A stretch of DNA of 64,000 nucleotides from Pomphorhynchus laevis (Eukaryota; Acanthocephala; Palaeacanthocephala; Echinorhynchida; Pomphorhynchidae), in contig WNNJ02001091.1 of NCBI GenBank assembly GCA_012934845.2, forward strand, positions 41,232 through 105,231, written 5' to 3'. The position numbers and the translations under genes were made by a program. The notes under the pieces are model-generated. The model was not told the origin of the DNA, did not search any database, and saw only the letters and a list, made by a program, of their open reading frames with translations. Every line of letters begins with the position of its first letter. The first letter of the stretch is position 1. This document shows, in pieces, positions 1 through 11,110 of the stretch.

Positions 1-169
1 TAGAGATTAAATCCAAACTCAAACTCATTATAATGCTTCTCGTCGTTAATAGAACGTGATGATACGCATCCTTCAAATCAAGTGTAAATAATTGCAGATA
101 AATCTCTCACAGTAAAACATGCACATATTTAGACGCATTATCATTATCTCGAATTGATGATTTGATCGA

Positions 170-1130
170 TAATCTTCAAGCATATACAATGTTTAATACA
201 CTTGATTTAAAGGATGTGTATCATCAGGTTCTATTAATGTAAAACGAAAAACATATTGCGTTTGAGTTTTGATGGAAGCTTTACCAATTCGATCGAATTC
301 TATTTGGAGTCACAAATGCTGTATATGCTTTTCAGCGCACCTTGTCAAATATAATTTAATCCGAGCGACTCAATAATACCTTTTCATATTTGGACGAAGT
401 GATTAGTAGTAATGATACAATATCTAAGTATGATTACAGCTTAAAGTGGTTCAAATAAGTTACAAGCAGATATAATATCCTACTAAATATTGCCAAATGT
501 GTTTATATCTCCCGTCAATCAATTTACTGGGTTATAAGTATTCGTCAATACTATAACCCAGTAAACCTGATTTTGTTATAACCCTGATTATGCTCGATTC
601 GAAATGATTCTGTATATGCCATTGCCACTTGGCTATTCCAGTTATCTAGGGATTTTGTACATTGCTCGAAGTGGATAAAAGATTTTTCATGCACCTCGTA
701 TTCGTTATTTTACTTAAAGTTTTCGTCTAAATTTTAAGACCCAATAGGCATTAGATCAACTCAACACTAGGTTATATGAAGCCAAGCTCACCTACATTGA
801 TCACGCTCATCCTTTAACAGTCGAAACCGATGCATATCATCATACTATATGATCAATGTTATCTCAGAACAAAAGTCCAGTACCATATTTTCACAAAGTC
901 TCGAAAATGCAATAAGAAATACGTGATAGCAGAATAGGAATTCATAGCAGTGTTAAAGCTCTAGTGTTGGATACATACAAAGCCCGTTCTTGGATACATA
1001 TTATGCTCGCTACTGGATACACACAAAGCTCGTTACTGAATACATACAACGCACATTATTAGATTCAATCCATGTTAGGACGCCGTTTTGTGATGATAAC
1101 GAGCCAACGTTCAAAATCATACATATTCGG
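170..1130 (+). mobile_element. Gypsy-type LTR retrotransposon pol fossil (RT to RNase H)
   Basis: Plus-strand translation gives a decayed Gypsy-type reverse transcriptase: a stretch like FNTLDLKDVYHQV near 190-230, the RT segment around PFGVTNA with AFQRTLSN at 300-350, and a weak SYLDEVI segment near 390. RNase H-like sequence follows near 800-960. No intact LTR is seen at this end, and the fossil may start before the window. The element is broken with many breaks and looks old. The family is read from the order and spacing of RT motifs, which is typical of Metaviridae pol; the exact Gypsy lineage cannot be named. Confidence 0.7.
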
Positions 1131-1139
1131 GAATTATAT

Positions 1140-1312
1140 TTAAAGCAAAATAAAAAATGGTAAAATAGCGAGATAGCTTTTATCGAATATTCAATATCTT
1201 CGGATTACCATCAAATATAGTACCAAAATAAACTAGTGACTACCAAAATTTATAAGTAAATAGAGGGGCTTCATTAAAAACATCTAGAAATAATATAAAT
1301 GGAGTTAATATC
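1140..1312 (-). repeat. LTR-like/3' flank segment of the Gypsy fossil
   Basis: On the minus strand this directly follows the integrase part of the neighbouring Gypsy fossil, where a 3' UTR or LTR would lie. Its core at about 1220-1305 matches 5090-5190 (same orientation) and 10565-10690 (opposite), all sharing a block like GGTACAATTTATTC next to TTTTTAATGAAG. Assignment to the LTR is inference from position; it could be 3' UTR. Confidence 0.45.
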
Positions 1313-2975
1313 TGTACAATCATCTCCTCCACAAAATATATCAATTCACATACTCCGATAGATATTCTGTAGATTTTATGTTTCTAATCGGGCGACTATT
1401 ACCTTCTGTAATAAAAGACTGTTCAGGTGAGTCAGTTTCTTCTATAGGTGATAATGTTCTACCTTGAGATTCTACTTTTGATTGTTCGTTGATTTTTGGT
1501 TCTATACAAAGATTTTTTGTTTCTTGGACTTCTTGGTTGATTTCATTACAAACCAGCTGTCTGCAATAATTAATGTAATCGACGCTTAGTATGGTCCAAT
1601 GATCCTCAGCTGTGTCGTCTCGTGGATATGGAGCTAGATATCTTGTTGATAGGTATCTTCATGGCAGTTAGACAAACGAACTCAAGCGCAGTTAAGGTTT
1701 GCGTAAAGAAACTCTGAGGATTCAACGGGATATTCGTAATTACTGGTACGGTTAAATATTTTAGCTAAGATATGTCCAGATTGCCTCAACCATTGGGAAG
1801 ATTGGTTCCATTTTTCGACTTTCTTTTAAGGGTGAATAGTCATTCATGAGAGTTGTATTTGTTGCCATGAATAACATAGATCTTGTTGCGTCGAGTGCTT
1901 CAGGTAAGATTTCCAATTTTGTAAGCTTAATCCTTGATTATGTAATCTAAGTTCAATGGCCTTCCAAATGAGTCAACTGTATCTTTCGATTTGCTAATTA
2001 CTGCGTGGATTATACGGTGAAGAATGAGTAATGAATATATTATTCAAGATCAAAAATCGCCTGAATTGATCTGAGGTAAACGATGATGCATTGCCAGTGC
2101 GAATAGAATTCGGACAACCAAAAATTACAAATAGTTGCTTTAATCAGGATATAATCGTTTCACTTGATGTATCTAAACATGCAAATCCTAACGGAAAACG
2201 GCTATCCTCGTTGATTATCAGTAGTAGCTAAGTGTTTTTGTTAAATGTTGGTAATAGTCCCTTAAAGTCTATAGATAATTGTTAATACGGTTTACTTAAC
2301 GTCATCAAATCTACATTTGGTCAACGAAAGTATCTTGGTTTAAGCAGGGCGCATGTTTTTCACCTATCAGCTATTCTTTTAACGTTCTCGACAGAGAATA
2401 GAAGATTTCGAACTCAGACGAAATGTAAAAGTCGAGTTCGATCAGGATGACACAGTGTTTCATGAAGCTTTTTAAGCTCTCGTTTGTCTTTGACAATTAA
2501 AACATTACAGTTTGTATCACTAGACAATATATTGGCAGCGTAATTTTGTTTACCTGAACGATATATGATATTAAATTAATATTCCGATAATTCTAGCCGC
2601 CATCTCAGTATTTTATCATTTTTATTCTATTAGAGTTGGCTGAAAACAAAAGAAATTGAACTTTGATCTATTATTATTGTAAATTTTTGAACTGGAAGAA
2701 CATGTCGCCAATAACGACTGGCCACAATCACAGCTAAAACTTCGTTTTCTATAATATCATGGTACTACGGTCCAGGGAACGGGAGAAAAACGAAACCGGT
2801 TTTCCATCTTGTTGTAGAGTTACTCTAATCTGTTGGAACATCTGGTTGCTTGAATCTGTTTTAACAACAAACGGTAAATCGAAGTTTATTTTTGCCAAAT
2901 TCCCATTGGCAATTAATGCTTTGATATTTCAAATGCAATTGCTGCCTTATGGATTAAAGGAAAATTTGTATTATT
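1313..2975 (-). mobile_element. Gypsy-type LTR retrotransposon pol fossil (RNase H, integrase)
   Basis: Minus-strand fossil. RNase H-like sequence (KTDSS, GKPVSFFSRSLDRS) lies at about 2975-2640. An integrase core follows at about 2300-1800, recognisable by stretches such as LSIDFKG, RTGNASSF and HSSPYNPRSN. The RNase H part is about 95 percent identical, by eye, to the plus-strand fragment at 10690-11028, so the two belong to one family. The element is broken with many breaks and no paired LTRs are visible. Confidence 0.72.
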
Positions 2976-2999
2976 ATTAGTATACAACAGCCGATGAGC

Positions 3000-4990
3000 G
3001 GTGGCTCGTTCGGCTGGATCTCAATGTAAAAAAAAAGTGAAATGTCAGTAAAACAAAAAAATCCAAATCAGGTTCGAATTCCTATGAGAGCGATACACAA
3101 TTCAACACACGCCGAAATGCTCTGATGTTCCGGCATTCAATTGCAGATGACGGAAGCCTGTTTCAACTGTTTATCGCTCAATCTCTGATATCCTGATGGT
3201 GTCGATAGACTTTTCTACGATGTTTGAGCGTTAGTCGATGTCCACGTAATTGCTCGGAGTTGGTAGGCAACACATGAAGTTGAGGGGATTAGTGGGCGAT
3301 AAAATTGCCCTCCATACCAGCAATTGTCCTCCAAAGACCAGCTTTTACCAAACTTTAACAAACCGTTGAAACACCTAGGATTTCTAACTTCTGGTCAAAC
3401 GGCAGGTCTTTGACAGCATGAACAAGACGAGTAGCCGACCGGAGAATTGATTCGTAAGCCACAATGTTCTTGCGCAGATGTGGATACGCTGCGGGAGATG
3501 CGTATAGCATGCGAGATTCGATGATGGCTTTGTATATTATTCTGAAGCTACATACCTCTAGTGATCCAAAAGATCGTCTAATGATGCCAATAGTACGACT
3601 GCTATTGGCCGAAACTTTATTTACGTGAACACTCATATCGAGCGTATTAAGCGTAGATACCCCTAAATCATCGATTTTATCTGTAGAATCAATCGACATG
3701 TTTCCAATTGTATAAGAGCAACGAATGTCTGGGGAGCCGATCCGCGTATGTCTACATTTAGTCGCATTTATCATCAGCCTATTGGATATACACCATTTGT
3801 TTATGGAATCCAGGTCTTTTTGAAGAGCGCTAACATCGGAATCATCAATGATTCGCCTCCAAACCTTAAGATCATCTGCGTAGGTAACACATTCCGACGT
3901 TAAGTTGTTTGTAATATCATTTACATATATATTAAAGAGAGTCGGACTAATATCCGATCCCTGCGTAACGCCTGTCGTCATCATTGAGTAACCAGTAAGA
4001 TAATGGCTTATGCGTACTGCAAAAAAAGCGGTTGCTTACGAATGATTGAATCCAGCGTAGCAAAGAGCCCCGTACACCAATGTTAGATAATTTGTTTACT
4101 AGCAAATTGGGAATAACTCTATCGAATGCTTTCGATAAGTCTATAAATATCACATCTACTTTGGAACCACTCCTCATTGAATCCACCCAGCTTGCTCTCG
4201 CTTTTACAAGGTTCGTTACCGTTGAGCGATTTGGCCTAAATCCATGCTGACTGGGGCTGAGGCGATTGTTAGCTTCAACGAAAGCGCTAAGGTGACGAAG
4301 AATCAATTTTTCTAATACCTTACAAGCTACAGATGTGAGACTGATAGGACGATAGTTGGAAACCTGGGATTTATTGCCTTTCTTGAAAATTGGACGTACA
4401 ATAGCCTCAGTCCAATCAGATGGAGTATAACCTGTCTTTAGTGAACTTCTAAAAATAGAATCTAAGGGAACGTATATTGCATGGGCCAATTTATTTAAGA
4501 GTATTGGAGGTATATGGTCAGGACCTGACGCGGCGTTGCGGGGTAATTTAAGTAGCTCGTGCAGTACCTCTTCATCGCTAAATTCAATGTTAGATATGAC
4601 TACTCTAGGTAGAAGTACATTATGTTTAGTTTGGATTATAACATCGGGGACCGACACTCTATCTTCTTTAATAGCGAAATAGTCCATAAAATGAGCAGCT
4701 ACATGAGTTGGGGAGGTCAATATTGACCCATTTTCGGCCAATAGGTATGAACAATCTGTCGAGTGTATAGAACGTGAAAGTATGCTCTTGAAAGCCACCC
4801 AAGGATTGTTATGAGTGGACCGGCATATATTTGAGATGAAACTGCGTTTTTTTTTGTTTTTTTTTAGAATAGAAACCGTATTCCTGCAATGACGGTAGTG
4901 TTCAAAAGATAGTTCCCTTTTTTGTACGCATGGAAACATCTGTCACGGTGTTTGATTAGAGCAAGCAATTCCGCATCTAACGAGTTGACC
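3000..4990 (-). mobile_element. LINE family B, CR1/Jockey-like, 5'-truncated
   Basis: Non-LTR retrotransposon ORF2 remnant on the minus strand. An N-terminal linker (LIKHRDRCFH) near 4960 is followed by the RT: GPDHIPP, VRPIFKKG, SNYRPISLTS, QHGFRPNRST, DLSKAFDRV, GVTQGSDISPTLFN and TYADDLKVW, so the active-site box is YADD. After the RT the reading continues to a C-terminal tail (INSWNRLPSS, RAFRRVL) near 3170-3090, typical of CR1/Jockey-group LINEs. The frame changes near 4920 and between the SFVSNR and GVTQGS segments at about 4000. The endonuclease half is absent, so the copy is 5'-truncated. Clade assignment within CR1/Jockey is uncertain. Confidence 0.82.
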
Positions 4991-5084
4991 ATTATCATCT
5001 AACCATTATCAAGATCTACAAGTAATACACGAGATATTAGCACTTGGAAGTGGTGTTGATCCATGATTATGCAACATCGAAGCA

Positions 5085-5195
5085 ATACGTTTTGAATAAA
5101 TTGTACCAAAATATACTCGTGACGACCAAAATTTAGAAGTAAATACATGGTCTTCATTAAAAACATTCAGAAATCATATAAAATGTCGGATCCCC
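5085..5195 (+). repeat. Gypsy LTR-like fragment
   Basis: Matches the minus strand of about 10580-10690 and resembles 1220-1305. It is joined directly to a family C LINE end, and the same junction occurs at 10.57 kb. It carries no coding capacity. Confidence 0.5.
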
Positions 5196-5199
5196 ATCG

Positions 5200-5512
5200 T
5201 TCATCCACCTCCCTTTCTTAGATGACACTCGCCTCACCTCTCTATCACTGCGTTCCCATAATTCCCTCTTACTCTACGTTCCATTCCCATTACTCTAACA
5301 ACTACGGTATCCGATCCTTCCTCGTCGCCGCCCCACTCGCCTGAAATCATCTCCAACTCGACGTCCGCCGCGCTCCCTCTTTAATTGCATTCAAATGCCG
5401 CCTCCGTACCCACCTCCTCGAAACATGATTTAGATTTTTTGTTGTCGTTGCGGTCATGTAAGCGTGCGCCGGCACGCATTTGTCACGAAAAATAAACCTT
5501 TTTTTAAACTTA
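5200..5512 (+). mobile_element. LINE family C (CR1/L2-like) 3' end
   Basis: The plus strand encodes the C-terminal tail seen in CR1/L2/Daphne-type LINEs: an RSFLVAAPLA segment, then FKCRLRTHLLET. A 3' UTR follows with the hairpin GCGTGC-GCCG-GCACGC at 5462-5477 and an AATAAA at about 5490. It is severely 5'-truncated. The same end recurs at 10270-10590, 41480-41850, 53180-53340 and 60320-60825. Confidence 0.65.
5462..5477 (+). other. 3'-terminal hairpin of a family C LINE
   Basis: The 6-bp stem GCGTGC/GCACGC with a 4-nt loop sits just before the end of the element. It is comparable with hairpins at 10294-10312, 41521-41536, 53196-53212 and 60781-60797. In CR1/L2-type LINEs such 3' hairpins are thought to be recognised by the element's own RT; that role here is inference. 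Confidence 0.6.
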
Positions 5513-5729
5513 AGTTAATATAAGTGAATTAAATACTGCAACTGATAAGTAATTCAGATAAATTGGACATAAGATATTATATATTCTATATTTATATTTA
5601 TTTACAGTTAAAATTTACAGTTAAAATTTTCTAATTTGGAATTTTGGAGTAGGATCAACAAACAAATTTATTTTCGGCTAGCTGATGATAGCATCATCAT
5701 TTGTTCACATCAACTGTACACAATCGATG

Positions 5730-6150
5730 TTCTCTTCAGAGCTTTTAAACGTGATCATCATCTCGTGGTATATGCTGATGATAACGCATCCCTGTTTTCT
5801 GGACGCATGTGCAAATATGTAGTCTCGGACATCAGCCGATTCTTTTAAGACTAAAAGATCAGTTATCCACATCCAATCTTATTCTAAACTCCGAAAAATC
5901 GCAGGTGATTGTCTTTCATGGCGCCCCTGCAACGAAAATGAAACTTAAGATATTTGCACTCTCTGCACTCTCCTTCATTTTGCAGCCTCAACCACTCCCC
6001 ATCTTCACGAGTCGAGTAAAATATATGGGGTTCACCGTTACGGTGAATTGATCAGCGAAAACTGACTTGGGTAGACTTATACGTATCCTGGAGAGAGCTA
6101 GTTGGGCTCTGAAACTGGCCCAACTCGCTGCTAAGGGTCCAACTAGGGCC
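5730..6150 (+). mobile_element. LINE family A fragment (RT C-terminal part)
   Basis: The plus strand encodes LVVYADD, then FFLRLKDQL, SNLILNSEKSQV, VFHGAPATK, SRVKYMGFTVTVN and RILERASWALK. These match the YADD-to-C-terminal part of the long family A copies. There is a frame change near 5840, a stop after TVTVN, and truncation at both ends. It lies upstream of, and opposite to, the long minus-strand copy, so it is a separate insertion or a rearranged piece. About 200 bp beyond it (6150-6355) hold nothing I recognise. Confidence 0.8.
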
Positions 6151-6575
6151 ATTACATCGAATTGCTAACGTGAATGTTGAATTGGAGGATTTGCAATGAA
6201 ATGAACAATTAATTTTTTGAACATTACCACATTAATTCGATATATTTTATTTTTTTAATTAACATCTGTTGAAGACACATTACAAATTTTGAACAAATAC
6301 AAATGTTAATAAAACGAAAGAACAAAACAAAACCGTGAGCAAATAGAATTATAAACAATAATAATAAAGATTTTATTAAATAAAATACAGGCTGTAATTA
6401 AAAAGAGACAATAGAGTCAGATAAGTAATAAATAAAGTCACCAAAACTTTCAACGGACTTTGGCCCGAAGTTCATTGTTTAACCTCTTATATCTTCTTCA
6501 ACCATTCATGGCGGACCCCAAATCCAAAGGGATCTGAGCCCTCCAACCGATCAAGCACGTTGCTTTCCGATTAAA

Positions 6576-8963
6576 TCACCCGGGGTCTTTCACCCCCCGA
6601 AGAGTCCAGTCGGCGCGAACAATGTTGGGTAAGCGGGAGACGAGGAGCTTAAGAAACCTTAGTCTTTGCTCTGGGGGACGTCCTCTAGAGAAGAAGACTA
6701 ATCCCGAGATAGCCCAAGTGCCCCATAGGCGCACCTGAGTTTTCCCATTCAACGACAGATGCTGGGCCCGTTTTAGAGCCCAACTAGCTCTCTTCAGGAT
6801 ACGTTTTAGTCTATCCAGGTCGGCTTTCGCCGACCAGTTCACCGAAACGGTGAACCCCAGGTATTTTACTCGACTTGTGAAGATAGGAAGTGGTTCAGAG
6901 GCAAATAAGGAGGCTAGAGCAGAGAGTGCTAGTCTCTTAAGCTTTTGCTTCGTCGCAGGGGAGCCATGAAAGACAACCACCTGCGATTTGGCGGAGTTTA
7001 AAACAAGATTGGACCTGGGCAACTGGTCTTTTAATCTTAAAAAGAAATGGCTGATGTTAGAGACTACGTTCTTACACCTGCGTCCAGAAAACAGGGCTGT
7101 GGTGTCATCAGCGTACACCACTAGACGTTGATCGCGTTGTTTAAATATTTTGAAGAGATTTATGGAAGCAGCAACATATAAGATAGGAGAAAGGGGAACC
7201 TTGAGGCACACCCGTAATAGGGTAGAACTGACGCGCATCAGGGTCATCATCATAGTAAAATCGCTTGGTGTACAGCAGTATCTCCACCCTGTTAACAATT
7301 CTCGCAGGCAACCGGAGGGACCTGAGAGAAGAGATAACAAAAGGAATGGAGATGCGGTCAAATGCAGCAGAAAAGTCAAGGAAAACAGCCACAGCAAGTT
7401 GATGGCTATTCTCCCGACAAAACTGATGCACTTCACCTACTGCTGAATGGACCGAGCCACCTTTGACGAATTCATGGAAACCAGGTGGGATTAAATTTCG
7501 CCTACTTAAATGATCGCGGATTCTATGCGCAAGCGCTTTTTCGTAGATCGATACGAGAGAATTTTGAATCGAAATGGGCCGTAGGTCTTTAGGACATGAG
7601 ACCGGATATTTTTTAGGTAAAAAAATTCTTCGACTAATATTGATACCGGCCACATCGGATGGGGTGGCTAAAAGCATTGTGACGGCCACCTCCCTTCTTT
7701 GATCGGCTGTCAAAAGCTGACAGACACGTGAAGAGAGTGGAGCGACGGTTTTGGAGGTGCCCGGAAGAGGTCCCCAGGCATTAAGAATATCTGGAACAGA
7801 TATATCTCTACTCCTGAAGTCTCCCCAAGGCGGGATTGGTTGCGGTGATTGAGTGGCTCCATAATTGTGTAGGGATAGTGACTCCTCCAAAACTTTTCCA
7901 AGGCCTATACTATTGATCCACCCGGCAGCCCTATCCCTTCAACAGAAAAACTTCTTGAAAATCTTCCAAAAAAAGACTGAGAAGGGTTAAGACGAGCTAT
8001 ACTCGTCCTATCCTTACTCAGCTGGAACCGGTATCTGGTCCGCCAGTATTCAGTCGAGAGTGTTTGTCTGGCAGAAGAAGAGATACCAGGGAGATGCAAT
8101 AGTTTAGCTAGAGCCTTGAGTTTTATCCGAGTGGGACTGAAAATACGACCTTTATAGGTAGTCGATAAAATCGCGGTGGCTTGCGAAGAGAGATAGGAAT
8201 TAAATTTGGTTAAACTCTCATTGCCAATTCGGAGGAAGTGTTGGATAGCTGCCTGGAAGAAAGCCACTCTGATGGGGTCAAAGTGGAATCTTCTCCGAAG
8301 TAGCGAATCCTCCTCTATCCGCCAACGAATCAGGTCATGAGAGGTGGACAGATGTTGCCGCGATTGCTCCGTGCAGAAGGGTTTAAGCAACCACTTCTCG
8401 TGGAGCAATAGTAAGTCGAGGAGAGAATTTGTTGATGTGCAATGAAAGGTGGGGTACGGTGGTTTATGAATAAGATAACCGTTTCTGGCTCTGCGGAGTT
8501 CTGCATTAATCCAACGACCAGTTATGTCGTTGAAGTCACCTAGTACCATGTCGTAGTCGCCATCAATTATCCCATCCAGGAGGTCACGGTTTTTATGAAT
8601 CTCTCCTGGACGAATATAGACTTTGGCTAGACTGAGGCGTTTACCGTTCTTGATGAGTGAAACTACCAAATAAGACAGGGCTGGACACGAGAAGTTTAGA
8701 ATGAAGGAAGACCTTAAAGAGCATTTAACTATGGTCAAGAGTCCTTGAGATGAAGAGGAGTGAGGCGGGGTTATATACGGAGTATAGTGGGTATAAATGT
8801 GCTTAGGGATAAATCGAGTAATGTCCTGGGGGAGACGGATAGACCGCGTCTCCTGAAGGACTATAACATCTGCGTCTCTACCAGATAGAAGCCTAAGGGC
8901 AGAAGCACCTCCCGAATTCCACTGAAGAATATTCAGTGAAAAAGGCTCGGGCTTACTCACCAT
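6576..8963 (-). pseudogene. Family A ORF2: endonuclease-reverse transcriptase (copy 1)
   Basis: ORF2 normally nicks target DNA and copies the element RNA at the nick. It starts at 8963, with the endonuclease over about the first 230 codons (LNILQWNSGG, VIVLQETRS, MVLGDFNDITG, TSHDLIRW). The RT follows: KDLRPISIQNSL, IPPGFHEFVKG, FLDFSAAFDRI, GVPQGSP and VVYADDTTALFSG, then a C-terminal domain (SRVKYLGFTVSVNWSAK, QVRLWGTWAISGLVFFSRG). The frame changes near 7900 between the endonuclease and RT segments and again near 7150-7200 just after GVPQGSP, so it is no longer a single ORF. The catalytic YADD and the endonuclease motifs are still readable. Confidence 0.88.
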
Positions 8964-9182
8964 GTGACAGATCAGTTAGACGGGGGCTGTCGACCTAGAC
9001 AGAGCTAGGTGTGGAAAGGTTTCCCTTCCCACCACTAGCCCGACATCGGCCGGTGCCCCCTAGGCAATATCTTCATTTCCCGGGATGGAGCTTGTATTTC
9101 TGGCTTTAAGAAGTTTTCCTACCTAATTCGGTGGGATCGGTTGGGCAGATCCACCCACTTTTTTGGATTTGGGGTAGTACTC

Positions 9183-10246
9183 TTAATGACTAACAGTAGG
9201 GTTTTGTACCAAAGAGTTAACCAGCGGTTTAATTAAGTTCTCCATTTGCATAAGTATCATTTTCTTAGAGTTTTCTATTAGGTACAAAATGTCCGTATTA
9301 GACATTCTGTCAGGAGGAATTGTCTTGGCTGCGTCATAAAAAGAGGTCTTAGTAGCAGCAAACGAAGGAACATATTTATTCTTGTATTTAGTAAAATGCT
9401 GGCACTTGCGGGACCAGGACGGATGCCCCAATCCGCAGTTGTTACAGAGTGGGTTGGCTGAGCATTTGGAATTATTAGCCAGGGCAGAGCAGGAACCACT
9501 GCTGCATATGCCACACAGTTGAGGTAACTGACAAGTGGAGGCCCAATGCCCCCACTTATGACACTTATTGCAATGTGGATAAGTAAAAAGGTCTTCGCTG
9601 ATCAGCGAACATTTTAGATTAAATCCAATAAAAGGATTAGCTTAAGTCCTACACATGACCTCACCAGTATCACGGTCAGTGTTTGCAAATGCGACCGGCA
9701 GTGGGTCGCCAAATTTAGACTTTAACTGTCGGACTGAGGAAAGTTTATACGTTTTCATAAGGTAATTTATATCTGAATCATCGGGAAAAAGCGGAAAGTT
9801 TGTAATTTTAATAGTAGCTTGTATAGGTTTAAAATTGAATGTTCCAAGATGCGAAAGATTCTTTGTAAAAAAGTCCATATATTGTTTTGCTATATCAGCG
9901 GATGCAAAAGAAATTCTTAGTAAATTATCGCCAGTCTTAACTGAGTTAAACAGTATGCGACCTGGGAAATTGTTAATAAAGTCGCGAAGAAATGTATTGA
10001 ACAGTAGATGACGTTCAATAGGTTTAATACCAGCGATAAGTAATAAATTTTTCATTTTTGGAACAGGGGGAAGCTCCCTCGAGTCACCAGAGTCAGACAC
10101 GAAAACATCACTTACCTTTTTTCGGTGAAATTATCGTCTTTAACAAGGAAATTACCTTTATCTGAATCCAATTTGCTTGAAAATTCGAGAGATTTCGCTT
10201 TTTCCATGGAGCTTTGATGCTCCGACGTTGAAAAAATTGCACTCAT
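9183..10246 (-). pseudogene. Family A ORF1: CCHC nucleic-acid-binding protein (copy 1)
   Basis: ORF1 of Jockey/I-type LINEs binds the element RNA. I place the start at 10246 because an in-frame ATG there opens an N-terminus (STSEH) like that of copy 2; another ATG lies at 10100. The order is an N-terminal region, then PPVPK, then a domain with GRILFNSVKTGDNLLRISFA, then zinc knuckles near 9590-9420 of the form C-x2-C-x4-H-x4-C (CNKCHKWGHWASTC) and a further CNNCGLGH unit. The frame breaks near the AAAAAAGG run at about 10115, a stop lies near 9645, and frames change around 9430-9510. Confidence 0.82.
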
Positions 10247-10269
10247 TTATGAATTCGGAACTGCTGAAA

Positions 10270-10592
10270 GCACGAGAATTATAAATAAAAACCGTAAGCG
10301 GCGTACGCTTACATGACCACAACGACAACAAAAAATCTAAATCATGTTTCGAGGAGGTGGGTACGGAGGCGGCATTTGAATGCAATAAAAAAGGGAGCGC
10401 GGCGAACGTCGAGTGGGAGCTGATTCCAGGCGAGTGGGGTGGCAACGAGGAAGGATCGCATACCGTAGTTGTTAGATTAATGGGAATGGAGCGTAGAGTA
10501 AGAGGGAATTATGGGAACACAGTGATAGAGAGGTGAGTGTCATCTAAGAAAGAGAGGTGGATGAACGATGAGGAGCCGACATTTTATATGAT
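10270..10592 (-). mobile_element. LINE family C 3' end
   Basis: Minus-strand equivalent of 5200-5512: the C-terminal LINE tail followed by the hairpin at 10294-10312 (GTAAGCG/CGCTTAC). Together with the adjoining LTR-like piece it forms an inverted copy of the 5.09-5.51 kb block. Confidence 0.65.
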
Positions 10593-10690
10593 TTCTGAAT
10601 GTTTTTAATGAAGGCCCTGTATTTACTTCTAAATTTTGTTCGTCACGAGTATATTTTGGTACAATTTATTCAAAACGTATATCTTCGATG
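10565..10690 (+). repeat. Gypsy LTR-like fragment
   Basis: In this orientation it equals the reverse complement of 5085-5190 and of 1220-1305. It runs straight into the RNase H fragment that follows. Confidence 0.5.
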
Positions 10691-11028
10691 TTTCATAATA
10701 CAAATTTTCCGTTAATCCATAAGGCAGCAATTGCATTTGAAATATCAACGCATTAATTGCCAATGGGAATTTGGAAAAAATAAACTTCGATTTACCATTT
10801 GTTGTTAAAACAGATTCAAGCAAACAGAGGCTCCAACAGATTAGAGTAACTCTACAACAAGATGGAAAACCGGTTTCGTTCTTCTCCCGTTCCCTTGACC
10901 GTAGTGCCATGATATTTTCTATAGAAAACGAAGTTTTAGCTGTGATTGTGGCCAGTCGTTATTGGCGACATGTTCTTCCAGATCGAAAATTTACAATAAT
11001 AATAGATCAACGTTCAATTTCTTGTCGT
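10690..11028 (+). mobile_element. Gypsy RNase H fragment
   Basis: Short piece of Gypsy pol: FVVKTDSS, GKPVSFFSRSL, ENEVLAVIVA and RYWRHVLPDRKF are RNase H-domain motifs of LTR elements. It is nearly identical to the reverse complement of 2640-2975. It is an incomplete fossil, sitting between two family C pieces that share a 38-bp flanking sequence. Confidence 0.78.
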
Positions 11029-11110
11029 CTAAGAAAGGGAGGTTGATGAAAGATGGAGAGCCGACAGCGATAAGACGAAAAGTTATGAGAAGAAGGCGGA
11101 GTTGCTTTCT
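11028..11110 (-). mobile_element. LINE family C fragment
   Basis: Matches 41765-41850 (GCCGACAGCGATRAGACG and the following AGAAGGCGGAG block). It continues the family C sequence beyond the Gypsy insertion. Confidence 0.55.

Larger units (their letters stand above)
6356..10265 (-). mobile_element. LINE family A, near full-length copy 1 (Jockey/I-like)
   Basis: Two-ORF non-LTR retrotransposon on the minus strand: ORF1 with CCHC zinc knuckles (10246 to 9183), then ORF2 with an apurinic-type endonuclease and RT (8963 to 6576), then a 3' UTR. The sense-strand end has AATAAAATC followed by an ATT-repeat tail near 6356-6367 instead of poly(A). The layout and CCHC ORF1 place it in the Jockey/I/R1 group; the exact clade is not certain. 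It is broken by a few frame changes. The 5' end abuts family C sequence at about 10270. Confidence 0.88.
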
